Shown in pieces: positions 44,468 to 53,587 of a DNA stretch of 64,000 nucleotides; the stretch's first letter is position 1; each line of letters begins with the position of its first letter. The translations under genes were made by a program, and so were the position numbers. Origin of the DNA: Pseudomonas sp. NC02 (lineage in GTDB: Bacteria; Pseudomonadota; Gammaproteobacteria; Pseudomonadales; Pseudomonadaceae); the NCBI RefSeq assembly GCF_002874965.1, contig NZ_CP025624.1, forward strand, positions 1 through 64,000, read 5' to 3'. The notes below the pieces were generated by a model. That model was not told the DNA's origin. It worked only from the letters and a program-made list of their open reading frames with translations, and searched no databases.

Positions 44468-44707
44468 ATGAAACGTATTGCCTTGGCGGTTATCTGCTGT
44501 GCACTGGCCACGTCGGCGCTGGCGGCGCCAAAAGATTGTGAAGAGCTCAGGAAGGAGATCGAGGTCAAAATCCAGGCGAATGCCGTTCCGTCCTACACCC
44601 TCGAAATCGTCACCAAGGAAGAAGCTGACAAGCACGACAGCGCCATGGTTGTCGGCAGCTGTGAGAATGGCACCAAAGCCATCGTCTACCAGAAGAACAA
44701 CGACTGA
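44468..44707 (+). CDS. DUF1161 periplasmic protein, copy 2
   Basis: The 79-residue protein has a signal peptide (MKRIALAVICCALATSALA) and a mature domain like the one at 42289: DCEELRKEIEVKIQANAVPSY, TLEIV, VVGSCENGTKAIVY. The two cysteines are conserved. Function unknown; the pair suggests a local duplication later separated by the LLM and osmC genes. It converges on the lipoprotein gene. Confidence 0.87.
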   Translation: MKRIALAVICCALATSALAAPKDCEELRKEIEVKIQANAVPSYTLEIVTKEEADKHDSAMVVGSCENGTKAIVYQKNND

Positions 44708-45130
44708 TCAGATGCAGTTGACGCTACGTTCTTCGGCCAGCAATTGACCCGCTTTGTTGTACAGCCGGATATTCGGGTTGTAGCCCAGTGAGCGCCCTTC
44801 CAGGCGATAGCGCTGGCCCGCCTCGAAACGGTCGTATTGCAGGGTCATGAAGCAGGTACGGTCAGTGGTTTGGCCAAACCCGCCGAAACTGCCGCCGGTA
44901 GGCACCTCGAAATCAAAACGTACCATCAGCTCATGGCTGCCAGGCGGCATTTGGAAGAAGCGCCCGTCGTTCAGGTTTTTCCCGTCCAGGCGTTGCGCCA
45001 TTACCAGCTTGGCGCCGGGTGTCGGGGTAGCGAAGTCGACCCAGGCTTGGAGTGGATCAACCGGCGGTAGTGGCGTCGACGCACAGGCACTGAGAAAAAT
45101 CGCGGCGACGGGAAGCAGTAGCTGACGCAT
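44708..45130 (-). CDS. Hypothetical lipoprotein
   Basis: The 140-residue protein has a lipobox (LSAC, Cys16) after a short hydrophobic signal. The mature part is beta-rich and ends with GQLLAEERSVNCI; Cys in DRTCFMTLQY and the terminal NCI could form a disulfide. No named family was recognised. A GTG three codons upstream is an alternative start. The stop codon abuts the end of the convergent DUF1161 gene. Confidence 0.8.
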   Translation of the reverse strand: MRQLLLPVAAIFLSACASTPLPPVDPLQAWVDFATPTPGAKLVMAQRLDGKNLNDGRFFQMPPGSHELMVRFDFEVPTGGSFGGFGQTTDRTCFMTLQYDRFEAGQRYRLEGRSLGYNPNIRLYNKAGQLLAEERSVNCI

Positions 45131-45272
45131 GTTAAGCACTCAACTGTAGGAATGGTTTTTTGAACGGCTGCGTTCGGCAGCACGCTCCCTATGAGTATAA
45201 ACACGCCACGCCATGGAAAAATTCCCCACAGGCGAGATAGTCTGGCGGGATGGTTATCGGCGAGAGGTTTTA

Positions 45273-46328
45273 ATGGTCAGGCGTTTGCTTCCCGGCTTGA
45301 TGCTGCTGTTGCTCAGTGGCTGTTCCAGCGTCAGTTATTACAGCCAACTGGCAGACGGCCAATGGCAATTGCTGCGTGCCCGGGAGCCGGTCTCCGCGGT
45401 CGTCGCCGACCCGTCCCGGCCACAGGTGCTGCGCGAGCACTTGGCGCAATCGCAGAAAGCCCGCACCTTCGCCAGCGAACACCTGCACCTGCCGGATAAC
45501 CAGAGTTACCGGCTGTATGCCGATATCGGCCGTCCTTACGTGGTCTGGAACGTGTTCGCCACGCCTGAATTTTCCCTGTCCCCGCAAACCCACTGCTTCC
45601 CGATTGCCGGTTGCGTGGCCTATCGCGGCTACTACAACCAGGGCGCCGCACGCGGCCAGGCGGCTTTGTTGAAGCAGCAAGGGATGGATGTGTCGATTGG
45701 CGGCGTGGAGGCCTATTCCACCCTCGGCTGGTTCAACGACCCGATCATGAGTTCGATGATGAGCTGGGGGGACGAGCGCCTGGCCACGCTGATTTTTCAT
45801 GAGCTGGCGCACCAGCGGTTTTATGTGAAGGACGACACCGAGTTCAACGAGTCGTACGCCACCTTCGTCGAGCAGGAAGGTACCCGGCAATGGCGCGCCG
45901 CCCAAGGCTTGCCGCCTGCCAGCGAGTCAGCGCTGAAACAGCGCGACCAGTTCACCCGGCTGGTGCTCGATACCCGCAAACGCCTGGAGCAGTTGTATGC
46001 GCAGCCGCTGACGGCAGATGCCATGCGCCAGGCCAAGGCCGCTGAATTCGAGCGCCTGCGCCGTGACTACCGGCACATGCGCGATAGCCAGTGGGGTGGC
46101 GACAAGCGTTATGACGCCTGGGTCAACCTGCCGATGAACAACGCAAGGTTGCTGCCGTTTGGGCTGTATGACCAGTGGGTGCCGGCGTTCGTCGCGTTGT
46201 TCCGGCAGGAAGGCGGGGATTGGCCGAAGTTCTTTGCGGCGGTGGAGAAGCTGGGCGGGTTGCCGGTGGATCAGCGCAAGGCGGCCCTGAGGGCGTTGGA
46301 GGGATCCGGGCAAGTGGTTGGCCGGTAG
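45273..46328 (+). CDS. Predicted zinc aminopeptidase lipoprotein
   Basis: The 351-residue protein has a lipobox (LLSGC, Cys17) and the zinc motif HELAH at 176-180, with a likely third ligand Glu193 in FNESYATF. This matches the family of predicted aminopeptidases in Proteobacteria (Pfam Aminopep). It is probably an envelope-anchored metallopeptidase; the substrate is unknown. I used the ATG at 45273, since the upstream part of the frame lacks a signal sequence. Confidence 0.85.
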   Translation: MVRRLLPGLMLLLLSGCSSVSYYSQLADGQWQLLRAREPVSAVVADPSRPQVLREHLAQSQKARTFASEHLHLPDNQSYRLYADIGRPYVVWNVFATPEFSLSPQTHCFPIAGCVAYRGYYNQGAARGQAALLKQQGMDVSIGGVEAYSTLGWFNDPIMSSMMSWGDERLATLIFHELAHQRFYVKDDTEFNESYATFVEQEGTRQWRAAQGLPPASESALKQRDQFTRLVLDTRKRLEQLYAQPLTADAMRQAKAAEFERLRRDYRHMRDSQWGGDKRYDAWVNLPMNNARLLPFGLYDQWVPAFVALFRQEGGDWPKFFAAVEKLGGLPVDQRKAALRALEGSGQVVGR

Positions 46329-46334
46329 GGCCTC

Positions 46335-46417
46335 ATCGCGGGCAAGCCCGGCTCCCACATTTGACTGAGTTGTCTTGGCCGACCGTGATCAAATGTGGGA
46401 GCTGGCTTGCCTGCGAT
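46335..46417. repeat. Degenerate REP doublet (GGGAGCTGGC variant)
   Basis: ATCGCGGGCAAGCCCGGCTC on the left and the imperfect complement ending GGCTTGCCTGCGAT on the right, arranged tail-to-tail. Between the convergent aminopeptidase and HAD genes. Confidence 0.75.
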
Positions 46418-46424
46418 AGCGCAT

Positions 46425-47078
46425 TCAAGGCCGTTGCAAAAACGCCTGATGCATCTCGGCCAACGTTTCGAAATGCCAGGTCGGCGCCTCGGCACTCAGC
46501 TCTTCACGGCTGCCAAACCCATAACCCACCGCCGCCGAATCCAGCCCATTGCTGCGGGCCCCGATCAGGTCGTGCTTGCGGTCGCCAATCATCAAGGTGC
46601 TGGCCGGGTCCAGGCTTTCTTGCGCCATCAGGTGGGCGATCAACTCGACCTTGTTGGTGCGCGTGCCGTCCAGCTCGCTGCCGTAGATCATCTTGAAGTG
46701 CTTGGCGAAATCAAAATGCCGGGCGATTTCCCGGGCAAATACCCAAGGCTTGGACGTGGCTACATAAAGCTGGCGGCCCTGGCCATTCAATTCCTCAAGC
46801 AGCGGCATCACGCCGTCGAACACGCGGTTTTCGTACAGGCCGGTGACCTTGAAGCGCTCGCGGTAGAAATTCACCGCCTCCCAGGCCTTGGCTTCGTCGA
46901 AGCCATAAAACTGCATGAACGCTTGCAGCAGCGGCGGGCCGATAAAGTGCTCAAGTTTGGTCAGGTCCGGCTCATCGATCCCCAGTTTGGCGAGGGCGTA
47001 CTGGATCGAGCGGGTGATGCCTTCGCGCGGGTCGGTGAGGGTGCCATCGAGGTCGAACAAAACGGTCTGGTAATGCAT
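46425..47078 (-). CDS. HAD-family hydrolase, phosphoglycolate-phosphatase-like
   Basis: The 217-residue protein has HAD motifs FDLDGTLTDP (Asp9, Asp11), VATSKP and MIGDRKHDLIGAR. It resembles the Gph/PnuN group of small-molecule phosphatases. A different gph serves the core pathway elsewhere in pseudomonads, so the substrate is open. I used the ATG at 47078. It is 11 bases downstream of the gamma-carbonic-anhydrase-like gene. Confidence 0.85.
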   Translation of the reverse strand: MHYQTVLFDLDGTLTDPREGITRSIQYALAKLGIDEPDLTKLEHFIGPPLLQAFMQFYGFDEAKAWEAVNFYRERFKVTGLYENRVFDGVMPLLEELNGQGRQLYVATSKPWVFAREIARHFDFAKHFKMIYGSELDGTRTNKVELIAHLMAQESLDPASTLMIGDRKHDLIGARSNGLDSAAVGYGFGSREELSAEAPTWHFETLAEMHQAFLQRP

Positions 47079-47089
47079 GGGTGTCCTTG

Positions 47090-47632
47090 TCATTGGTCGA
47101 AGCCTTCGGCCAGGTGCAGGTCTTTGAGCTTTACGTAGTTCGCGGCGCTGTAGGTGAAAAATGCCCGTTCCTTGTCAGTCAGCGGGCGGATTTGTTTAAC
47201 CGGGCTGCCAACATACAAAAAACCGCTCTCAAGTTTCTTGCCCGGCGGCACCAGGCTGCCGGCGCCGATGATCACCTCGTCTTCCACCACGGCGCCGTCC
47301 ATCACAATGCTGCCCATGCCGATCAGGATCCGGCTGCCTACCGTGCAGCCATGCAGCATGACCTTGTGGGCAATGGTCACCTCGTCGCCGATCAGCAGCG
47401 GGAAACCATCAGGATTGAAGGGGCCTGCGTGGGTAATGTGCAGCACGCAGCCGTCCTGCACGCTGGTGCGCGCACCGATGCGGATGCGGTGCATGTCGCC
47501 GCGAATCACCGTCAGCGGCCATACCGAGCTGTCGGTGCCGATTTCGACGTCGCCGATCACCACCGCCGATGCATCGACGAAAGCCCCGGCGGCCAGGGCC
47601 GGCGTGTGATTCTGGTAGGTGCGAAGGGTCAC
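47090..47632 (-). CDS. Gamma-carbonic-anhydrase-like hexapeptide protein
   Basis: The 180-residue left-handed beta-helix protein has hexapeptide repeats (VVIGDVEIGTDSSVWPLTVIRGD onward) and zinc-type histidines in DGCVLHITH and IAHKVMLHGC. It is of the YrdA/PaaY type. Family members bind zinc, but carbonic anhydrase activity is not assured. It starts at GTG and is divergent from prlC. Confidence 0.87.
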   Translation of the reverse strand: MTLRTYQNHTPALAAGAFVDASAVVIGDVEIGTDSSVWPLTVIRGDMHRIRIGARTSVQDGCVLHITHAGPFNPDGFPLLIGDEVTIAHKVMLHGCTVGSRILIGMGSIVMDGAVVEDEVIIGAGSLVPPGKKLESGFLYVGSPVKQIRPLTDKERAFFTYSAANYVKLKDLHLAEGFDQ

Positions 47633-47734
47633 GATAGGCTCTCTCTCTTCTGCTGATAGCTGCGGTGGGCGTTGATTGTAATTAAGATGGCCCCATCTTT
47701 GTTCTTACATGTTTCTTCAGCCAAGGTGCCAACC

Positions 47735-49786
47735 GTGAGCGCGAACAACCCTCTTCTGCAGTCCTACGACCTGCCGCCGTTCTCGGCGATCCGTGCCGAG
47801 CACGTACAGCCGGCCATTGAACAGATCCTCGCCGACAACCGCGTCGCCATCGAAGGCATCCTGCAAAGCCAGGGTAAAAATCCGACCTGGGCCGGGCTGG
47901 TCCTGGCCATGGACGAACTCAATGACCGCCTGGGTGCCGCCTGGAGCCCGGTCAGCCACCTGAATGCCGTGTGCAACAGCGCCGAACTGCGGGAAGCCTA
48001 CGAGGCGTGCCTGCCGGCACTGAGCGCCTACTCCACCGAGATGGGCCAGAACCGCGAGTTGTTCCAGGCCTTCGACGCCCTGGCCAACAGCCCGGAAGCC
48101 GCCGGCTTCGACGTGGCGCAAAAAACCATCCTGGAACACTCCCTGCGGGACTTCCGTCTGTCGGGTATCGATTTGCCGCCTGAGCAGCAAAAGCGTTATG
48201 CCGAAGTGCAGAGCAAGCTCTCCGAACTGGGCAGCAAGTTCTCCAACCAATTGCTCGATGCCACCCAGGCCTGGACCAAGCACGTCACTGACGAAGCAAC
48301 CCTCGCCGGCCTGACCGATTCCTCCAAGGCGCAAATGGCTGCGGCTGCCCAGGCCAAGGGCCTCGACGGCTGGCTGATCACCCTGGAATTCCCGAGCTAC
48401 TACGCGGTGATGACCTACGCCCACGACCGCGCCCTGCGTGAAAAAATCTACGCAGCCTACTGCACCCGCGCGTCGGACCAAGGCCCGAATGCCGGTCAGA
48501 ATGATAATGGCCCGGTCATGGAACAGATCCTCGACCTGCGTCAGGAGCTGGCGCAACTGCTGGGCTTCGCCTCGTTCTCCGAGCTGAGCCTGGCCACCAA
48601 AATGGCCGAGTCCAGCGACCAGGTGCTGAGCTTCCTGCGGGACCTGGCCAAGCGCAGCAAGCCGTTTGCCACCCAGGACCTGCAACAGCTCAAGGCCTAT
48701 GCCGCCGAACAAGGCTGCGCGGACCTGCAAAGCTGGGACAGCGGTTTCTACGGCGAAAAACTGCGTGAGCAGCGTTACAGCGTTTCCCAGGAAGCCCTGC
48801 GCGCCTACTTCCCGATCGACAAGGTACTCAGCGGCCTGTTCGCCATCGTGCAACGCCTGTATGGCATCGAGATCGCCGAGCAGAAAGGCTTCGACACCTG
48901 GCACCCGGATGTTCGCCTGTTCGAAATCAAGGAAAACGGCCAGCACGTCGGCCGCTTCTTTTTCGACCTGTACGCCCGCGCCAACAAGCGTGGGGGTGCC
49001 TGGATGGACGGCGCCCGTGACCGTCGCCGCACGGTTGATGGCGTGCTGCAAAGCCCGGTGGCCAACCTGGTGTGCAACTTCACCCCGGCCGACAGCGGCA
49101 AGCCTGCCCTGCTGACCCACAATGAAGTGACCACGCTGTTCCACGAATTCGGCCACGGCCTGCACCACCTGTTGACCCGTGTCGAGCACGCCGGCGTGTC
49201 CGGCATCAACGGCGTGGCCTGGGATGCGGTGGAGTTGCCGAGCCAGTTCATGGAAAACTGGTGCTGGGAGCCGGAAGGCCTGGCGCTGATTTCCGGTCAC
49301 TATGAAACCGGTGAGCCGCTGCCTCAGGACCTGCTGGAAAAAATGCTCGCGGCGAAGAACTTCCAGTCCGGCCTGATGATGGTTCGCCAGTTGGAGTTCT
49401 CGCTGTTCGACTTCGAGCTGCACGCCACCCACGGCGATGGCCGCAGCGTGCTGCAGGTGCTGGAAGGTGTGCGTGATGAGGTGTCGGTGATGCGTCCGCC
49501 CGCCTACAACCGCTTCCCCAACAGCTTCGCGCATATCTTCGCTGGCGGTTACGCCGCGGGTTACTACAGCTACAAGTGGGCGGAAGTGCTGTCGGCCGAT
49601 GCCTTCTCCAAGTTCGAAGAAGATGGCGTGCTCAATGCCGAGACTGGCCGGGCGTTCCGCGAGGCGATCCTGGCCCGTGGCGGTTCCCAGGCACCGATGG
49701 TGCTGTTCGTCGATTTCCGCGGACGGGCGCCGTCGATTGACGCACTCTTGCGCCACAGCGGCCTGAGTGAGGACGCGGCAGCATGA
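47735..49786 (+). CDS. prlC: Oligopeptidase A
   Basis: The 683-residue cytosolic M3 metallopeptidase degrades peptides, including cleaved signal peptides. The zinc motif HEFGH lies at 470-474 in LFHEFGHGLHHLL. I used the GTG at 47735 (MSANNPLLQSYDLPPF), the common start in pseudomonads. Its last 4 bases overlap the start of the YheV-like gene. Confidence 0.95.
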   Translation: MSANNPLLQSYDLPPFSAIRAEHVQPAIEQILADNRVAIEGILQSQGKNPTWAGLVLAMDELNDRLGAAWSPVSHLNAVCNSAELREAYEACLPALSAYSTEMGQNRELFQAFDALANSPEAAGFDVAQKTILEHSLRDFRLSGIDLPPEQQKRYAEVQSKLSELGSKFSNQLLDATQAWTKHVTDEATLAGLTDSSKAQMAAAAQAKGLDGWLITLEFPSYYAVMTYAHDRALREKIYAAYCTRASDQGPNAGQNDNGPVMEQILDLRQELAQLLGFASFSELSLATKMAESSDQVLSFLRDLAKRSKPFATQDLQQLKAYAAEQGCADLQSWDSGFYGEKLREQRYSVSQEALRAYFPIDKVLSGLFAIVQRLYGIEIAEQKGFDTWHPDVRLFEIKENGQHVGRFFFDLYARANKRGGAWMDGARDRRRTVDGVLQSPVANLVCNFTPADSGKPALLTHNEVTTLFHEFGHGLHHLLTRVEHAGVSGINGVAWDAVELPSQFMENWCWEPEGLALISGHYETGEPLPQDLLEKMLAAKNFQSGLMMVRQLEFSLFDFELHATHGDGRSVLQVLEGVRDEVSVMRPPAYNRFPNSFAHIFAGGYAAGYYSYKWAEVLSADAFSKFEEDGVLNAETGRAFREAILARGGSQAPMVLFVDFRGRAPSIDALLRHSGLSEDAAA

Positions 49787-50055
49787 GTGAAGCACCTGTG
49801 AAAACCAAAAAACGCTTTATCGCCGGGGCAGTCTGCCCGGCGTGCAGCGAGCCGGACAAGTTGATGATGTGGAGCGAGGACGATGTTCCGCACCGCGAAT
49901 GCGTGGCTTGCGGCTATTCCGACACGCTGAATGAACAAGGTCTGTCAGTGCCCAAGGAATTGGGTACGCGGGTCAATACGTCGGCGTTGAAAGCACCGGA
50001 CCCCAAGGTGCAGGCGGTGCAGTTCTTCCCTAATCCGAAGCTGAAGAAAGACTGA
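49783..50055 (+). CDS. YheV-like putative zinc-ribbon protein
   Basis: The 90-residue protein has two CxxC knuckles, CPACSEPDKL and CVACGYSDT, which should bind zinc. It is translationally coupled to prlC (ATGA overlap), a conserved arrangement in gamma-proteobacteria. Function unknown. Confidence 0.9.
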   Translation: MSEAPVKTKKRFIAGAVCPACSEPDKLMMWSEDDVPHRECVACGYSDTLNEQGLSVPKELGTRVNTSALKAPDPKVQAVQFFPNPKLKKD

Positions 50056-50082
50056 TCGTGAAGCGCTCCCTGGGTTGATGGC

Positions 50083-50769
50083 TCAGGGAGCGACCACCCA
50101 GGCGGTTTTTTCCTCGGCCGGGTCTTTGGCGTTGTCCGCGGTATTCAGCCAGCTTTTCATCGAGCACAGTGCAAAGGCGCTGGTGCTGCATTCGCCGTTG
50201 ACCAGTGCGGTGCGTAACTTGTCGACATCGGCCCTCATCATGTAGCGAACACCGTCCTTGAAGCCGCTACTGGCGCCAAAGCCGCCCAAGGTCATTTCGT
50301 TCAGCGCGTCTTCCTTGCTCCATCCCTGAATCACCACCCGATACATCGCCGCCACCAGGCCAGTACGGTCGGAGCCGTGTTTGCAGTGCATCAGCACCGG
50401 GCCGTTGGCTTCGGCATCCTGAATCGCACGCAACGCTGCGAGCACATCGGCGTCATCGACATGGTTGGTGCGATAGGACAATTGCACCTGATTGATACCG
50501 GGTGATTTCAGCCAGTTGGCATCGGACTCGGGCAGAAAGTTGATCACCGTACCGATCTTGAGCTTTTCCAATACAGGGACAGCGCCGCTATCCGGCAGCG
50601 CGCTGCGATAGAGCGTGGGCGTCATTTGATACAGGTTGTATTGATTGCCCACCGGCTGGGCCCATTCCGATGAACGGATGGGCGTGAGCTCTTCGGCCTG
50701 GGACGGTGCGGTGGTGAACAACGCCATGAACACGAGGCTGAGGGCAGGCAGCAATTGATTCTTGAACAT
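50083..50769 (-). CDS. Exported dual-specificity/tyrosine phosphatase-like protein
   Basis: The 228-residue protein has a signal peptide to about residue 25 (ending PSQA) and the CX5R phosphatase loop CKHGSDR at 129-135 (VLMHCKHGSDRTG). A likely general-acid Asp lies in NHVDDADV. The family hydrolyses phosphotyrosine, phosphoinositide or polyphosphate substrates; a secreted or periplasmic location is implied. It is divergent from the gluconate dehydrogenase operon. Confidence 0.85.
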   Translation of the reverse strand: MFKNQLLPALSLVFMALFTTAPSQAEELTPIRSSEWAQPVGNQYNLYQMTPTLYRSALPDSGAVPVLEKLKIGTVINFLPESDANWLKSPGINQVQLSYRTNHVDDADVLAALRAIQDAEANGPVLMHCKHGSDRTGLVAAMYRVVIQGWSKEDALNEMTLGGFGASSGFKDGVRYMMRADVDKLRTALVNGECSTSAFALCSMKSWLNTADNAKDPAEEKTAWVVAP

Positions 50770-51053
50770 GCGCGATGTAACCGAATAGGGAAGGGGTTAA
50801 TGGGGCCCAGATTCGCCTACAGGGGGTCAATGCCGTGTGAGGTACTCGTCAAAGAATCGTGAATAAGCCGGCTCCGGGCAGATTTTTTCGCGCTGAAACG
50901 ATTTTCCCCAATCCTTAGCCTGCTATCCTTTGTAACTATTGATTGCTGCTGTGTTCTATCCCCTTGGGTCCTTTGGATCCCATTTACTGCCAAAACTATA
51001 AGTCGTTCCTCGAAGCGGCTGATAAATCCGTGACCACATGATGAGGTGCCACC

Positions 51054-51794
51054 ATGTCTGATCAAGATCAAGACAACCCCCGGCGTGAGTTTTTACGCAA
51101 ATCCTTGACCTTGATCCCCGTGGTCACTGTCGCCAGCACGGGCCTGGGCGGTTCGATGCTGATGGCGGTTCCCGAACCGGCTCAAGCCAGCCCGGAGAAG
51201 GCGCCCGTCAGCAGCAAGGCCTATGAGCCGAGCTATTTCACTGGCGAGGAATGGGCCTTTATCAACGCGGCCGTTGCGCGCCTGATCCCGGCGGACGACC
51301 AGGGCCCAGGCGCCCTGGAAGCCGGTGCGCCGGAATACATCGACCGTCAGATGAACACGCCGTACGCGGCGGGCGCCCTGTGGTTCATGCAAGGCCCGTT
51401 CAATGCCGACGCGCCGCCTGAAATGGGCTGGCAGAGCAAATTGGTGCCCAAGGAGATCTATCGCCTGGGCATTGCTGACACGGACGCCTGGTCGAAAGCG
51501 ATGAACGGTAAGTTATTTGCCGAGCAAGACAGCGCTACCCAGGACAAATTGTTGCAGCGCCTGGAGGCCGGCGACGCGCAATTCGACAGCGTCCCGCCGA
51601 AGATTTTCTTCAATCTGTTGCTGCAAAACACCAAGGAAGGGTTCTTTTGCGACCCGGTCCACGGTGGCAACAAAGGCATGGTCGGCTGGACCATGATCGG
51701 CTTCCCCGGCGCCCGCGCCGATTTCATGGATTGGGTTGAACGCAACGAGCAATACCCCTTCCCGGCTGTTTCGATCCGTGGCGAGAGGGCGTAA
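51054..51794 (+). CDS. Gluconate 2-dehydrogenase small subunit (subunit 3)
   Basis: The 246-residue periplasmic subunit has a Tat signal (PRREFLRKSLTLIPVVTVAS) and matches the gluconate 2-dehydrogenase subunit 3 family (FTGEEWAFINAAVARLIPADDQGPGALEAG). The complex oxidises gluconate to 2-ketogluconate in the periplasm. The small subunit's Tat signal is thought to carry the flavoprotein across. It starts the three-gene operon; GAGG precedes the ATG. Confidence 0.93.
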   Translation: MSDQDQDNPRREFLRKSLTLIPVVTVASTGLGGSMLMAVPEPAQASPEKAPVSSKAYEPSYFTGEEWAFINAAVARLIPADDQGPGALEAGAPEYIDRQMNTPYAAGALWFMQGPFNADAPPEMGWQSKLVPKEIYRLGIADTDAWSKAMNGKLFAEQDSATQDKLLQRLEAGDAQFDSVPPKIFFNLLLQNTKEGFFCDPVHGGNKGMVGWTMIGFPGARADFMDWVERNEQYPFPAVSIRGERA

Positions 51795-51796
51795 AC

Positions 51797-53581
51797 GTGG
51801 CGACCATCATGAAGAAAGTGGATGCAGTGATTGTCGGCTTTGGCTGGACCGGCGCGATCATGGCCAAGGAGCTGACGGAAGCAGGCCTCAACGTGGTAGC
51901 GCTGGAGCGCGGCCCGATGCAGGACACCTACCCGGACGGCAACTATCCCCAGGTCATCGACGAACTGACCTACAGCGTGCGTAAAAAGCTCTTCCAGGAC
52001 ATCTCCAAGGAAACCGTGACCATTCGCCATAGCGTGAATGACGTGGCGATGCCCAACCGCCAACTGGGCGCTTTCCTGCCTGGCAACGGTGTCGGCGGTG
52101 CAGGCCTGCACTGGTCCGGCGTGCACTTTCGGGTGGACCCGATCGAGTTGCGCATGCGCAGCCATTACGAAGAGCGCTACGGGAAAAACTTCATTCCCAA
52201 GGACATGACCATCCAGGATTTCGGCGTCAGCTATGAAGAGCTGGAACCATTCTTCGACTATGCCGAAAAAGTCTTCGGCACCTCCGGGCAAGCCTGGACG
52301 GTGAAGGGCCAGTTGGTGGGCGAAGGCAAGGGCGGCAACCCTTACGCACCGGATCGCTCCAATCACTTCCCGCTGGAATCGCAGAAGAACACCGTCTCTG
52401 CACAGCTGTTCCAGAAGGCCGCCACGGCCGTGGGGTACAAGCCCTACAACCTGCCTTCCGCGAATACATCGGGGCCGTACACCAACCCTTACGGCGCCCA
52501 GATGGGCCCGTGCAACTTCTGCGGCTTCTGCAGCGGTTATGTCTGCTACATGTATTCCAAGGCTTCGCCGAACGTGAACATCCTGCCGGCCTTGCGCCAG
52601 GAACCCAAGTTCGAACTGCGGCCCAACTCCCACGTGCTGAAGGTCAATCTCGACAGCACCAGGAGCAAGGCGACCGGCGTGACGTATGTCGACGCCCAGG
52701 GGCGGGAATGCGAGCAGCCGGCGGACCTGGTGATCCTCGGTTCCTTCCAGTTCAACAACGTGCGCCTGATGCTGCTGTCGGGCATCGGCAAACCCTACGA
52801 CCCGATCTCCGGTGAGGGCGTGGTGGGCCGCAACTTCGCCTACCAGAACATGGCCACCATCAAGGCGTTCTTCGACAAGGACGTGCACACCAACAACTTT
52901 ATCGGTGCCGGCGGCAATGGCGTGGCGGTCGATGACTTCAACGCCGACAACTTCGACCATGGGCCTCACGGCTTTGTGGGCGGCTCGCCGATGTGGGTCA
53001 ACCAGGCGGGCAGCCGGCCGATTGCGGGCACCTCCAACCCGCCGGGCACGCCGGCCTGGGGCAGCGCGTGGAAGCGCGCCACGGCTGATTACTACACCCA
53101 TCAGGTGTCGATGGATGCCCATGGCGCCCACCAATCCTACCGTGGCAACTACCTCGACCTGGACCCGGTTTACCGCGATGCCTACGGCCTGCCGCTGCTG
53201 CGCATGACCTTCGACTGGCAGGAAAACGACATCAAGATGAACCGCTTCATGGTCGAAAAAATGAGCAAGATCGCCGAAGCGATGAACCCCAAGGCGATTG
53301 CCTTGCTGGGCAAAAAGGTGGGCGAGCACTTCAACACCGCGTCCTACCAGACCACCCACCTCAACGGTGGCGCGATCATGGGCACCGACCCGAAAACCAG
53401 TGCCTTGAACCGCTACCTGCAGTGCTGGGACGTACACAACGTGTTTGTCCCGGGCGCTTCCGCGTTCCCACAAGGCTTGGGCTACAACCCTACGGGCCTG
53501 GTGGCGGCGCTGACCTACTGGTCGGCGCGGGCAATTCGCGAGCAGTACCTGAAAAACCCCGGCCCACTGGTTCAGGCATAA
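51797..53581 (+). CDS. Gluconate 2-dehydrogenase flavoprotein subunit (GMC family)
   Basis: The 594-residue FAD subunit has the dinucleotide motif VIVGFGWTGA near residues 11-20 and GMC-type C-terminal sequences (NVFVPGASAFPQGLGYNPTGLVAALTYWSARAI). It has no signal peptide of its own, consistent with hitch-hiker export. The start is GTG with GAGAGGG 7 bases before it, inside the end of the previous gene. Confidence 0.94.
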   Translation: MATIMKKVDAVIVGFGWTGAIMAKELTEAGLNVVALERGPMQDTYPDGNYPQVIDELTYSVRKKLFQDISKETVTIRHSVNDVAMPNRQLGAFLPGNGVGGAGLHWSGVHFRVDPIELRMRSHYEERYGKNFIPKDMTIQDFGVSYEELEPFFDYAEKVFGTSGQAWTVKGQLVGEGKGGNPYAPDRSNHFPLESQKNTVSAQLFQKAATAVGYKPYNLPSANTSGPYTNPYGAQMGPCNFCGFCSGYVCYMYSKASPNVNILPALRQEPKFELRPNSHVLKVNLDSTRSKATGVTYVDAQGRECEQPADLVILGSFQFNNVRLMLLSGIGKPYDPISGEGVVGRNFAYQNMATIKAFFDKDVHTNNFIGAGGNGVAVDDFNADNFDHGPHGFVGGSPMWVNQAGSRPIAGTSNPPGTPAWGSAWKRATADYYTHQVSMDAHGAHQSYRGNYLDLDPVYRDAYGLPLLRMTFDWQENDIKMNRFMVEKMSKIAEAMNPKAIALLGKKVGEHFNTASYQTTHLNGGAIMGTDPKTSALNRYLQCWDVHNVFVPGASAFPQGLGYNPTGLVAALTYWSARAIREQYLKNPGPLVQA

Positions 53582-53587
53582 GGAGCG

